A stretch of DNA of 64,000 nucleotides, from NCBI GenBank assembly GCA_965279475.1, contig CBDIIA010000002.1, forward strand, positions 1,116,001-1,180,000. The letters run 5' to 3'. The position numbers and the translations under genes were made by a program. Origin of the DNA: Pseudorhodoferax sp965279475 (lineage in GTDB: Bacteria; Pseudomonadota; Gammaproteobacteria; Burkholderiales; Burkholderiaceae_C). Of this stretch, positions 35,345 to 43,795 are shown one piece after another. How positions within the stretch are numbered: position 1 is the stretch's first letter; the number at the start of each line of letters is the position of its first letter. The notes beneath the pieces are model-generated. The model saw only the letters and a program-made list of their open reading frames with translations, was not told the origin of the DNA and did no database searches.

Positions 35345-36253
35345 ATGCGGATAGAAACCCGGTTCACATGGATCATCGCGTTCTGCTTCTGTTTCGGGGT
35401 CTGCATCGCGGGGTATGTGTCGTACACGCTGGAAGTCCGGCAAGGGGCCGAGGAGATCCGGCTCAAGGCCGACATGCTGCTGGAGACCGGGCTGGCCGTT
35501 CGCGGCTACACCTCGGACCAGGTGGCGCCCGTGCTCAGCGCGGCACCGGCAGACAAGTTCCATCCCGCCCAGGTGCCGTCGTTTGCCGCGCAGGACGTGA
35601 TGCGCCGGCTGGCGGAGAAATTCCCGAACTACAAATACCGTGAAAGCTCGCTGAACCCGACCAACCTCGCGGACCGCGCCAGCGACTGGGAGGTCGGCCT
35701 GCTGCGCGAGTTCTCCGCAGACAGCGAACGCAAGTATGTGTTCGGCCAAGCGGGCAGCAACCAGGACAGCCGCTTCTACCTGGCCCGCCCGATCCGCAAT
35801 GCCGCCGCCTGCATGCAGTGCCACAGCACACCCGAGGCCGCCCCCGCGGCGATGGTGGCCAAGTACGGCCCGGTGAATGGCTTCGGCTGGAAGCTGGGCG
35901 ATGTGGTGGGCCTGCAGCTCGTGGAAGTACCGACCGAGCCCACCCGGATCAAGACCATCCACAGCGTGCTCGTCACCGTGGGTTCGCTCAGCTGCATCTT
36001 CGTGCTGTCAGGCGTCGTGTTTCTCCATCTGCTGAAGCGCTACGTGACGCAGCCGCTGGAGAGCCTGACCAGCGTGGCCCATGCATCGAGCACGGAGTAC
36101 CCCTTGAGCGACAAGTCGTTTGCAGACGACGGTGGCCAGTTCGGCGTGCTGCACCAGGCCATCGTCCGGCTCCGGACCAGCGTCGATCACGCGCTCACCA
36201 AGGTCTTCGAACGAAAGCCGTCCGACCCCACACCGCGCGACGGACGGGACTGA
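35345..36253 (+). CDS. Membrane haem-domain protein, DUF3365/Tll0287-like, with HAMP-type linker
   Basis: A 302-residue protein. One N-terminal helix (about 8-27) leads to a periplasmic DUF3365 domain (about 35-195) holding one c-type haem motif, CMQCH, near residue 157. A second helix (about 205-227) is followed by a short cytoplasmic HAMP-like part (RYVTQPLESLTSVAHA) and no enzymatic output domain. The layout fits a redox or gas sensor whose output is a separate protein. It ends three bases before an MscS-type channel gene, so the two are surely co-expressed. ATG 35345 gives a clean membrane-anchor N-terminus. Confidence 0.85.
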   Translation: MRIETRFTWIIAFCFCFGVCIAGYVSYTLEVRQGAEEIRLKADMLLETGLAVRGYTSDQVAPVLSAAPADKFHPAQVPSFAAQDVMRRLAEKFPNYKYRESSLNPTNLADRASDWEVGLLREFSADSERKYVFGQAGSNQDSRFYLARPIRNAAACMQCHSTPEAAPAAMVAKYGPVNGFGWKLGDVVGLQLVEVPTEPTRIKTIHSVLVTVGSLSCIFVLSGVVFLHLLKRYVTQPLESLTSVAHASSTEYPLSDKSFADDGGQFGVLHQAIVRLRTSVDHALTKVFERKPSDPTPRDGRD

Positions 36254-36256
36254 GCC

Positions 36257-37915
36257 ATGTTGACCCTGGCCAGCATCGCCCTGGCGGCACTCCTGTGGCT
36301 GCTGCACATCACCCTGGGCACCGACCCCGGCGTGTACGGACCGCTGAAGCCCGAGTGGATCGTGCACGCGGCGCTGGGCCTGAGCGTGCTGGCCGGCGTC
36401 CTGACGCTGCGGCGGCTGCTCGGGGTGGCACTGCTGGGCTGGGGCGGCAACGAGAAGCGGGCCGCCTCCGGCCTGCTGCAAGCGGTCACCAGCATCGTCC
36501 TTTATGCGGTCGCCGCCATGCTCTACCTGAGCCTTGGCCTGGGGCTGGACATCAGCAAGGTGCTGGCGACCTCGGCCATCCTGTCGGTCATCATCGGCCT
36601 GGCCTTGCAGCCGACCTTGGGCAACCTGTTTGCCGGTGTGTCCATCGAGATCGAGCGGCCGTTGCGGCAAGGCGATTTTGTGCGGCGCGACGCGATTGAG
36701 GGGCAGGTGGTCTCGCTGAACTGGCGCTCGGTCTGCCTGCAGACCGACCGTGGCTCGACCGTGGTGCTGCCGAACAATGAACTCAACAGCCGTCTGGTGG
36801 AAGTGATCCCGGCGGGCCGGCCCTACCGGCACCAGGTCGACTTCAACATGGGCAACGAGCTGCCCCCCGGCCACGTCATGCGGGTGGCAACGCAGGTCCT
36901 GTGCAGCGGCCTGCCAGGCATCTGCACCACGCCGAGCCCCAGCGTCGTGTTGCTGGGCACCGATCCGGTCACCGGCACGCTGCGCTACGCGGCCAGGCTC
37001 TACACGCTGCAGTTCCTGGACCGGGCCAGCATCGCATCGGGTTTTCTGGAGCGGCTCTGGTACGTGCTGTCGCGCGAGAAGCTGCCCGGCAACGCCTGGT
37101 GGCCCGACCGCGAGGTGAACCTCCATGTGGCGGGCCGCCGGCCAATGCCCGAGGCGGTGGTGCACCCCCTGGGCGGCAACCCGGAGGATGCGGACCCCGT
37201 GCCGATGGGACACGGGCCGCAAGAGGCACCGCGTCTTTCCGCGCCCGTCGTGGCCGCGTTGGCAGGCATCGGCGCAGGGCTGCAACGCAGCTTGTTGTCC
37301 AGCGCCCAGACATTGCACTACGGTCCGTTCGAGCGTTGCGACAGCGCTGGCGTGAGCCTGGTGCTGCAAGGTCGACTGACCGAGGAGCGCCCCATGGGTG
37401 CCCAGCAGGCGCACACCAGCTTCGTGGCGCTGATGCACGAGATCGAGCAGGCGCCCCACGCCACGGGTGAGCGGCGCCTGAGCATGGTGGTCTACCAGGA
37501 TCTGCTGCGCGAAGGCACCTTGGCGCTCGGCCCGCTGGCCCACGACCTGTGCCAGCGCATTGCGACGCACACGGCCGACCCCCACATGGCCTACCGCGCG
37601 TTTGCCGAATCCATCCCCCAGCCCGCGCAACGCGAGCGCTTCCTGGCCAAGGCACCCAAGCAACCGAACCGTGCCGTCGGCGAGGGAGATTGGCTGGGCT
37701 GGGCCTTTGTGCTTGGGCTCGAGCCGGCCATGCCGGAGTGCCGTGCCAGCAATGGGTGCACCTTGCTGAGATGGTCGCCTGCCGTGCTGCGTGCGGCGCT
37801 CGATGCGGCGCCTTGGGAAGAATTGGAAGCGTTGGCCAGGCTGCTGGGTGAACGTATGCCAGACTGTGGAGGCTTGACCACTGCGCAATTGCAGGCTTGG
37901 GTGCTGAGGGCCTGA
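36257..37915 (+). CDS. MscS-family mechanosensitive channel with long C-terminal extension
   Basis: A 552-residue protein. Three or four membrane helices occupy about residues 1-125. The pore helix and beta-domain start are typical: TSAILSVIIGLALQPTLGNLFAGVSIEIERPLRQGDFV, then GQVVSLNWRSVCLQTDRGSTVVLPNNEL (about 105-180). Residues from about 300 to 552 form an extension that I cannot assign. It has no cyclic-nucleotide binding signature but alternates charged helices and hydrophobic patches. The direct link to the haem sensor gene suggests redox gating, which is an inference. Confidence 0.88.
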   Translation: MLTLASIALAALLWLLHITLGTDPGVYGPLKPEWIVHAALGLSVLAGVLTLRRLLGVALLGWGGNEKRAASGLLQAVTSIVLYAVAAMLYLSLGLGLDISKVLATSAILSVIIGLALQPTLGNLFAGVSIEIERPLRQGDFVRRDAIEGQVVSLNWRSVCLQTDRGSTVVLPNNELNSRLVEVIPAGRPYRHQVDFNMGNELPPGHVMRVATQVLCSGLPGICTTPSPSVVLLGTDPVTGTLRYAARLYTLQFLDRASIASGFLERLWYVLSREKLPGNAWWPDREVNLHVAGRRPMPEAVVHPLGGNPEDADPVPMGHGPQEAPRLSAPVVAALAGIGAGLQRSLLSSAQTLHYGPFERCDSAGVSLVLQGRLTEERPMGAQQAHTSFVALMHEIEQAPHATGERRLSMVVYQDLLREGTLALGPLAHDLCQRIATHTADPHMAYRAFAESIPQPAQRERFLAKAPKQPNRAVGEGDWLGWAFVLGLEPAMPECRASNGCTLLRWSPAVLRAALDAAPWEELEALARLLGERMPDCGGLTTAQLQAWVLRA

Positions 37916-38059
37916 GTCTCGCCATCCACCGATGCTGATCGGGTCGCTGGTCCTCCCCTTGAGCAGCGTCCGAAGGTGGTTTGCAGATGCGGCTGCAAGA
38001 CGTCTCCGCCACCATGCTTGCCGGGTCACCAAGGCCGGGCCTGTGACGGCACGACCCGA

Positions 38060-38446
38060 TCAGGCGACCGTGCGATGCAAGGCCGGGAACATCGGATTGC
38101 CGCTGACGGTCTGCGCGGCCGGCACCTCTTCCTGGATCACGTCCCAGTGTTCCACGAGCCTTGCGTTCTGCACGCGGAAGATGTCGGCGCCAATCATCGT
38201 CTTGTCGCCCCAGCCGATGTACCGGCCGTGGACCATCACGAACTCGCCTTCCGCGATCACCAGCCCGGGCTCATACCGAAACTCCGGCTTCAGGCTGGGG
38301 ATCATCTTCCTGAAGAAGTCCAGGCCGTTCGGCATGCGCGGGTTGTGCTGGATGTAGCTAGGGTCCCAGTAGCGATCGAGCGCCGACAGGTCGCGGTTCA
38401 CGAAGAGTTCCGTCATCGCGGTCTTCACAAGGTCCTTGTTGGTCAT
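38060..38446 (-). CDS. SnoaL-like/NTF2-fold ester cyclase family protein
   Basis: A 128-residue NTF2-fold protein of the SnoaL polyketide-cyclase-like type. Typical features are RYWDPSYIQHNPRMPNG in the first half and the HGRYIGWGDKTMIGADIFRVQNARLVEHWDVIQ strand pair in the second. These proteins have diverse lyase, isomerase or binding roles. The ATG at 38446 was chosen over an upstream in-frame start that adds a low-complexity N-terminus. The gene is divergent from acuI, with the TetR-type operator at 38550-38570 between them, so it may belong to the same regulon. Confidence 0.85.
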   Translation of the reverse strand: MTNKDLVKTAMTELFVNRDLSALDRYWDPSYIQHNPRMPNGLDFFRKMIPSLKPEFRYEPGLVIAEGEFVMVHGRYIGWGDKTMIGADIFRVQNARLVEHWDVIQEEVPAAQTVSGNPMFPALHRTVA

Positions 38447-38549
38447 GAGTTTCCTTTGTGGTGGGTGGGGGAGTGTGGTCATCGCAGATCGCGGTGGAGC
38501 ACAAGCCGTCTTCGAGCCAGGGCACAGAACCCGCGTCACCCGTCTTGCT

Positions 38550-38570
38550 TAAGATGACCGGTCATATTAT
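38550..38570. promoter_or_regulatory. TetR-type operator site 1, between SnoaL-like and acuI genes
   Basis: Contains the perfect palindrome ATGACCGGTCAT (38554-38565). Its 21-base reverse complement differs at a single base from the site at 40335-40355. It lies 64 bases before the acuI start. Confidence 0.7.
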
Positions 38571-38633
38571 ATTCGCCGACCGTAGCCTGGCGATGGTCGT
38601 CAGGCGCGTTTCCGGCAACCCGGTGGAGCAATC

Positions 38634-39620
38634 ATGGATGGATTCAAGGGCGTGCGCATCACGCAGGCGGACGGCAAGCAAGTGGCCGATGTGGTCGATC
38701 TGACCGACGCTGATCTGGACGCAGGTGACGTCACGGTCGAGATCGAGTATTCGACGGTGAACTACAAGGACGGCCTTGCTATCACCGGCCTGGGCGGCTT
38801 CATCAAACGCTTTCCGATGACGCCGGGCATCGACTTCGCGGGCACCGTGCGGGAGTCATCTCATCCGGGATTCGAGGCAGGTGACAAGGTGGTCCTCAAC
38901 GGCTTCGAGGCAGGTGTGACGCACCACGGCGGCTTCGCCCAGCGTGCCCGCGTGCGCGGCGACTGGCTGGTCAAGTTGCCATCGGGCCTCTCGACGCGTC
39001 AGGCGGCCGCGATCGGCACGGCTGGCTTCGCGGCGATGCTGAGCGTGCTCGCGCTGGAGCGTGGGGGCGTGCGCGACGGCGCCGTGCTCGTTACCGGCGC
39101 GGCGGGCGGTGTCGGGTCGGTGGCCATCGCGATCCTGTCGAAGCTCGGGTACCGCGTGACGGCATCGACAGGGCGCGCTTCCGAAGAAGCCTACCTGCGC
39201 AACCTGGGTGCTGCCGAGATCATCGATCGATCGACGCTCTCCAGCCCGGCACAGCGACCCATGGGCGCGGAGCGCTGGGGCGGCGCGGTGGACACGGTCG
39301 GCAGCCACACCCTGGTCAACGTGCTGGGCCAGACCCGCTACGGCGGAACGGTCGCCGCCTGCGGTCTGGCACAGGGGATGGATCTGCCAGGCAGCATGGC
39401 ACCGTTCATCCTGCGTGGCGTGACGCTCGCAGGCATCGACACCGTCAATGCACCGATGCGCGCGCGCGAGGAGGCGTGGGCCCGCCTGGCGACCGACCTG
39501 GATCCCGGCCTGCTCGAAAGCATGAGCTCGACGGTGGGGCTGGGCGACGCCGCTGCCCGCGCCGTCCAGGTGCTGAAAGGGGCGGTGCGCGGCCGCACGC
39601 TGGTCGACGTGAACCTCTAG
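38634..39620 (+). CDS. acuI: Acryloyl-CoA reductase AcuI/YhdH, MDR-family oxidoreductase
   Basis: A 328-residue NADPH-dependent medium-chain reductase without the catalytic zinc ligands of alcohol dehydrogenases. The family N-terminus YSTVNYKDGLAITG near residue 41, the GIDFAGTV strand, the nucleotide-binding VTGAAGGVGSVAIAI near residue 145, and the C-terminal GRTLVDVN match AcuI/YhdH. The enzyme reduces the toxic acryloyl-CoA to propionyl-CoA, for example in propionate or DMSP-derived acrylate metabolism. It is probably in one transcript with the TetR regulator 72 bases downstream. Confidence 0.92.
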   Translation: MDGFKGVRITQADGKQVADVVDLTDADLDAGDVTVEIEYSTVNYKDGLAITGLGGFIKRFPMTPGIDFAGTVRESSHPGFEAGDKVVLNGFEAGVTHHGGFAQRARVRGDWLVKLPSGLSTRQAAAIGTAGFAAMLSVLALERGGVRDGAVLVTGAAGGVGSVAIAILSKLGYRVTASTGRASEEAYLRNLGAAEIIDRSTLSSPAQRPMGAERWGGAVDTVGSHTLVNVLGQTRYGGTVAACGLAQGMDLPGSMAPFILRGVTLAGIDTVNAPMRAREEAWARLATDLDPGLLESMSSTVGLGDAAARAVQVLKGAVRGRTLVDVNL

Positions 39621-39692
39621 GCCTGTCGGGCTTGGTCTGCGGTGCACAATTCGGGCGCGACCTACCTTCCCCCCAGCACCACCGGACTCGAC

Positions 39693-40265
39693 ATGGCCAA
39701 GCCCAGCGTTCGTCAGCAGATCGTCGATGCCTCCCTCGAGGTTTTTCAGACTTACGGGTTCAACGGATCGAGCATCCAGGACCTGACCGATGCGGCCGGC
39801 GTGCCGAAGGGGTCGTTCTACAACCACTTCAAAGGCAAGGAAGACCTTGCGATCGAGACGCTCAGGCTCTACATCGAGTCGAATGGCATCGAGGTACTGC
39901 GCGACGCTCGCTATACACCGGTCGAGAGACTGCGCAGGCACTTCCGCGTGAACTGGAAGACCGTGAAGGACCGCGAATACACGGCGGGTTGCTTTCTGGG
40001 AAGCATGAGTTCGGAGATCGGTGACACGCACACCGCAGCGCGCGCCGTGTTTCTGGAAGTGTTCGAGGGCTGGAGCCAGGCCATCACGAAGGTCGTGCGC
40101 GAGGCCCAGGAGCGGGACGAGATCGCCAACAAGACGGACCCGAAGCTGCTGGGGCGTTTCATCCTGAATGCGTGGCAGGGTGCATTGGTGCGCATGAAGG
40201 TCGTCAAGAGCGATGAGCCACTCAAGGACTTCAACACCATCGTCTTCGACCTGCTGCTGAAATGA
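39693..40265 (+). CDS. TetR-family transcriptional regulator
   Basis: A 190-residue repressor. The TetR_N helix-turn-helix at about 8-55 reads VDASLEVFQTYGFNGSSIQDLTDAAGVPKGSFYNHFKGKEDL, with a C-terminal TetR_C_6-type ligand domain (AGCFLGSMSSEIGDTHTAARAV). It lies between acuI and the phospholipase D gene. Both of those have an almost identical 21-base operator in front, so it likely represses both and its own transcript. Acrylate or an acyl-CoA is a reasonable ligand by analogy with AcuR, but this is not proven here. Confidence 0.92.
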   Translation: MAKPSVRQQIVDASLEVFQTYGFNGSSIQDLTDAAGVPKGSFYNHFKGKEDLAIETLRLYIESNGIEVLRDARYTPVERLRRHFRVNWKTVKDREYTAGCFLGSMSSEIGDTHTAARAVFLEVFEGWSQAITKVVREAQERDEIANKTDPKLLGRFILNAWQGALVRMKVVKSDEPLKDFNTIVFDLLLK

Positions 40266-40334
40266 TCGGCTGACCGTGCGCTTGTGCCGTTCACGGCCAC
40301 GGCGCGTGTCTTGCATCCGGATCAGACGACGTAG

Positions 40335-40355
40335 ATAATATGACCGGTCGTCTTA
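40335..40355. promoter_or_regulatory. TetR-type operator site 2, before the phospholipase D gene
   Basis: ATAATATGACCGGTCG followed by TCTTA. It matches 20 of 21 bases with the reverse complement of the site at 38550-38570. It lies 58 bases before the phospholipase D start. Confidence 0.7.
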
Positions 40356-40412
40356 TTTGAGGTTCGCTCGCGGCGTGTGGTGCGCTCGTGTCGTTCAAGG
40401 CAGGTCCGGTCC

Positions 40413-41960
40413 ATGTTCAGATCCTTGTTGTTTGCCGCGTCGATCGCGGTCCTGGTCGCACTCACTGGCTGCGCGGCTCCTCTTCCCACTGTGGCGCGGG
40501 CGCACTCGCAAGCACTGCCGCCGGTCTCCGATTCACCGCTGGTGCGGCTTGCCGAAGCCTCTGGCATCCCATCCGGGCAGTCAGGCTTCTGGCCGATGCC
40601 GCAAGGCGCCTTCGCGCTGGACGCGCGCCTGACGCTGCTGCGCGAGGCAACCCACTCGCTTGATCTGCAGTACTACCACCTCGCCGGCGACGGCGTGGGC
40701 CATACGGTGATGCAGGAGCTGCGACGTGCGGCACAACGCGGTGTGCGTGTGCGTCTGCTGCTCGATGATCTGTACACCCGCGACATCGAGTCCGACCTGC
40801 TCGCGCTCGACGCCTTGCCCCACGTCGAAGTGCGGCTGTTCAACCCCTTCACGATGGGCCGGCAAGCCTCCGCCGGGCGCCTGCTGAACTTCGTCGGCGA
40901 CTTCGGGCGGCTGAACCATCGGATGCACAACAAGCTCCTCATCGCAGACGGCTCGCTGGCGGTGGTGGGCGGACGCAACCTGGCCGACGAGTACTTCCTC
41001 CGCAGCAAGGACGCCAACTTCGTGGACATGGATGCACTGGCCGGCGGCAAGCTCGTTCCCGAACTGGCGACGCTCTTCGATCGCTACTGGAACAGCGAGC
41101 AGGTGTTCCCGTTGCGTGCGGTGGATGCCAGCGTGCACATGGCGTCCGAGCCGGCTGCCCCGATCCCCGACATCGCGGCACCGGAGGGGCTGGATGCGCT
41201 GGGCCAGCCGCCACTGAGCCGCGCGCTGCGCCAAGGCAGGCAGCGGTTCGTGATCGCGAAGGCGATTGCAGTCGCCGATCTTCCGTCCAAGGCCCGGCTG
41301 CACGACGACCAGCCGACGCCGGCGTTCAGCGAGACCGTCACCTACCGTTTCATCGATACGCTGCGCCAGGCCAAGTCGGAGATCCTGATCTTCTCCCCGT
41401 ATTTCGTGCCCGGGCGCGATGGCGTCGCGCGCTTGCGCGAAGCACGCGATCGCGGGGTCGAGGTACGCGTCATCACCAACGCCATGGGGACCAGCGACGA
41501 GCCGCTCGTCAACGCCGGCTACCACCAGTACCGCGAGCAACTGCTGGGCATGGGCGTGCAACTCTTCGAGCTCAGTGCGGCGAGGTCGGCCGCCGACCCG
41601 ATGCTCAAGCAGGCCCTCGGCAGCTCCCGCGGGCGGCTGCACGCCAAGATGGCCTTCGTCGACCGACGCATCGTGATGCTCGGCTCGATGAACGTGGACC
41701 TTCGATCCGCTTACAGCAACACCGAGATCGGTGTCGGCATCGACAGCCCGGAACTGGCGCAGCTGATTCTCGATGTCTACCGGCCTGACACCTTCGCCGG
41801 TGCGTACGAAGTGCGGCTCAAGCCCGATGGCAGTGGCGTGCAATGGCTCGGACGGGATGCCGATGGCGACAAGGTGATGGTCGACGAACCGGAGGTCAGC
41901 TGGGTTCAGCGGTTCAAGCTATGGCTTCAGTTTTTGTTCGTTCCCGAAAGCCTGCTGTAG
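40413..41960 (+). CDS. Phospholipase D-family lipoprotein (cardiolipin-synthase-like)
   Basis: A 515-residue envelope enzyme. The lipobox ALTGC at about 21 marks it as a lipoprotein (MFRSLLFAASIAVLVALTGC). Two HKD catalytic motifs are intact: HNKLLIADGSLAVVGG at H172/K174 and HAKMAFVDRRIVMLGS at H410. This is the YmdC/ClsC-like group that uses phospholipids as donor and acceptor. The ATG at 40413 was chosen because an upstream in-frame start would bury the signal peptide. It follows the second TetR operator, so it is co-regulated with acuI. Why an acrylate-type regulator would control a phospholipase is unclear. Confidence 0.9.
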   Translation: MFRSLLFAASIAVLVALTGCAAPLPTVARAHSQALPPVSDSPLVRLAEASGIPSGQSGFWPMPQGAFALDARLTLLREATHSLDLQYYHLAGDGVGHTVMQELRRAAQRGVRVRLLLDDLYTRDIESDLLALDALPHVEVRLFNPFTMGRQASAGRLLNFVGDFGRLNHRMHNKLLIADGSLAVVGGRNLADEYFLRSKDANFVDMDALAGGKLVPELATLFDRYWNSEQVFPLRAVDASVHMASEPAAPIPDIAAPEGLDALGQPPLSRALRQGRQRFVIAKAIAVADLPSKARLHDDQPTPAFSETVTYRFIDTLRQAKSEILIFSPYFVPGRDGVARLREARDRGVEVRVITNAMGTSDEPLVNAGYHQYREQLLGMGVQLFELSAARSAADPMLKQALGSSRGRLHAKMAFVDRRIVMLGSMNVDLRSAYSNTEIGVGIDSPELAQLILDVYRPDTFAGAYEVRLKPDGSGVQWLGRDADGDKVMVDEPEVSWVQRFKLWLQFLFVPESLL

Positions 41961-41988
41961 TTGCGAAGCAGAGTTCGGACTCGCGGCA

Positions 41989-42438
41989 ATGTCAGGGACG
42001 GCAGTGGTCGACCTGTCGCTGGAAGAGCGATCAAGCATGGAGCTGATCCGCCTGGTCGGCGAACGCCATCCGCGCCGGCGCGCGGGGCTACCTGATGACG
42101 CAGGAGGCCACGCGCAAGATCGTGACAGCGCTGCGCTGCATTCGGGATGGGCGCATCTACCTGAGTGATGCGGTGGCGAGCCAGATGCCGGGGCGGCTGT
42201 CGGCAGCTGCCTCCGGAGTCAGCGCTGTGCCCGCGTCACCGTTCGGTGCGCTGAGCGACAAGGACTGGAGATGCTGCAGCCGATCGGGCGTGGGCTGAAG
42301 ACCGGGGAGATTGCGCGCAGCCTGCACCGGAGCGTGCACACCATCGAAGCGCATCGGGCGAATATCAAGCGCAAGCTGAGGTTGAAGAACGCGGGGGAAT
42401 TGGCGCAGGTGGCGTTTGGGTTGACTGCGCAGAAGTAG
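41989..42438 (+). pseudogene. NarL/LuxR-type response regulator remnant, copy 1
   Basis: The pieces of a two-domain response regulator remain in order but out of frame. A receiver piece (VVDLSLEERSSMELIRLVGE) is joined by a large internal deletion to AIRAGARGYLMTQEATRKIV. A one-base deletion near 42266 then shifts the helix-turn-helix (RGLKTGEIARSLHRSVHTIEAHRANIKRKL) into another frame. The C-terminal end AGELAQVAFGLTAQK with its stop is intact. A second, related fragment lies at 47200-47470. Confidence 0.85.
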
Positions 42439-42832
42439 GCCGCAGCGCGCCTCCGGATGGTCACCCACTATTCACTTCGACACGATTCCGCTGAGGCCTC
42501 GATCCACACGTCGCGCCTGGATGCGGCTGCAGCGGCGGCGAGAGCGCAAGCACGGTCATCGGCCGGCGCTGGCACGCTCCCTGCTTCAGACTTCAACCAT
42601 CCGATGGAGCGCTGCTGGAGCGCGACGCCTCACTTGTCGACCATGGCCATGTCCCTTGCCGCCATTGAGATGCCGAGCAATGCAGAAGTCAGTGCCCCAG
42701 GCGCTCCGCCTGACGCACGCCGTTCGGCAGCGCGTTGCGGCCTGGTGTGCATGGAGGAGGAAATGTGTCGCCCCGCCCAAGACGCGCATTCGTCCGTTGG
42801 CCGGTGGATCACAAGGCAGAGAAAGTCTCGAA
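42439..42832. other. Gene-free stretch between the response-regulator remnant and the AraC gene
   Basis: About 390 bases. The open frames here lack family motifs and have weak codon bias. The minus strand has a broken frame (stop inside GISMAARDMAMVDK) that may be another eroded gene. Nothing can be assigned. Confidence 0.35.
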
Positions 42833-43795
42833 ATGCTTCAATGGACAACTGACGATTTCAGCCAGTCTCAGCGGTTTAGTAGGTGGGCCGACGAGGTTTG
42901 CCAAGCCTATACCGCCATCACGCCATCCGCGGCGGACCGGCAAGACTTTTATGCGTGCATCCGTTCTGGCGCCGTGCATGACACGTCCGTTGTGTGGGCT
43001 CGCTCATGTGCACAGCGGTTCTCGCGATCGGAGCGCGAAATTCGTGACCACTATGTCAACGCCTACTTCGCAAACTTTCATCTCCGCGGGACATGCACCG
43101 TCTCACAGGGGGCGAGAACAACCACTGTCGGCTGCGGTCAGTTCTCCATCGTCGATGCCACGATGCCGTACATCTCGACGTTCGTGGACGACTGGGAGGT
43201 CGTGTCGATCCGGATCGAGCGCAACGCGCTGAGATCGCTCTTTCCCGGCGTGTCAGACGCCGCTGTCACGACGATCGGCGGTCTGGACGGCATTGGATCC
43301 CCTGCGTTCACTCTGGCGCGCTGCCTCGCACAGACCATCGAACAGGCAAGCCCCGTGACCCAGAAGGTGCTGGCGTCGAGCTTCGCGGACATGCTGGCGC
43401 TCGCGCTTCGAAGTGTCGCGCGGGGCCATTCGCTCGACGACGAGTCCGGTCTCGACCCCAGGCGCCAGAAACGGGCCATCGATGCCTACGTCAGGGCACA
43501 TCTACAGGACCCTGAACTCGATGCAGCCAAGATATGCCGAGACCTCAAGATCTCGCCGCGGTCTTTGTACCGAGCATTCGAGGAGACCGGCGAGCAACTC
43601 ACCAGGACGATCCGGCAGCTGCGCCTGAACGCCTGCGCCGAAGAGATATCCGCCCATCCGCGCCGCGGTATTCTCTCTATCGCCTTGAAGTGGGGCTTCA
43701 ACAACCCCTCTCACTTTTCGAGAGTCTTCGGGCAGCAATTCGGCTGCAGTCCGTCCGCCTACCGGGACCAGTCGTCGGCCGCTGCTCGCAACTAG
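42833..43795 (+). CDS. AraC-family regulator (FeaR-like ligand domain)
   Basis: A 320-residue regulator. The N-terminal half is an AraC-binding-2-type domain (FSRWADEVCQAYTAI at about 15, CGQFSIVDATMPYISTF near 105). The C-terminal half has two helix-turn-helices: LDAAKICRDLKISPRSLYRAFEETG and ILSIALKWGFNNPSHFSRVFGQQFGCSPSAYR. ATG 42833 gives the family-typical start MLQWTTDDF. It is convergent by four bases with the dehydrogenase gene and probably controls the catabolic genes on the other strand. Confidence 0.88.
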   Translation: MLQWTTDDFSQSQRFSRWADEVCQAYTAITPSAADRQDFYACIRSGAVHDTSVVWARSCAQRFSRSEREIRDHYVNAYFANFHLRGTCTVSQGARTTTVGCGQFSIVDATMPYISTFVDDWEVVSIRIERNALRSLFPGVSDAAVTTIGGLDGIGSPAFTLARCLAQTIEQASPVTQKVLASSFADMLALALRSVARGHSLDDESGLDPRRQKRAIDAYVRAHLQDPELDAAKICRDLKISPRSLYRAFEETGEQLTRTIRQLRLNACAEEISAHPRRGILSIALKWGFNNPSHFSRVFGQQFGCSPSAYRDQSSAAARN

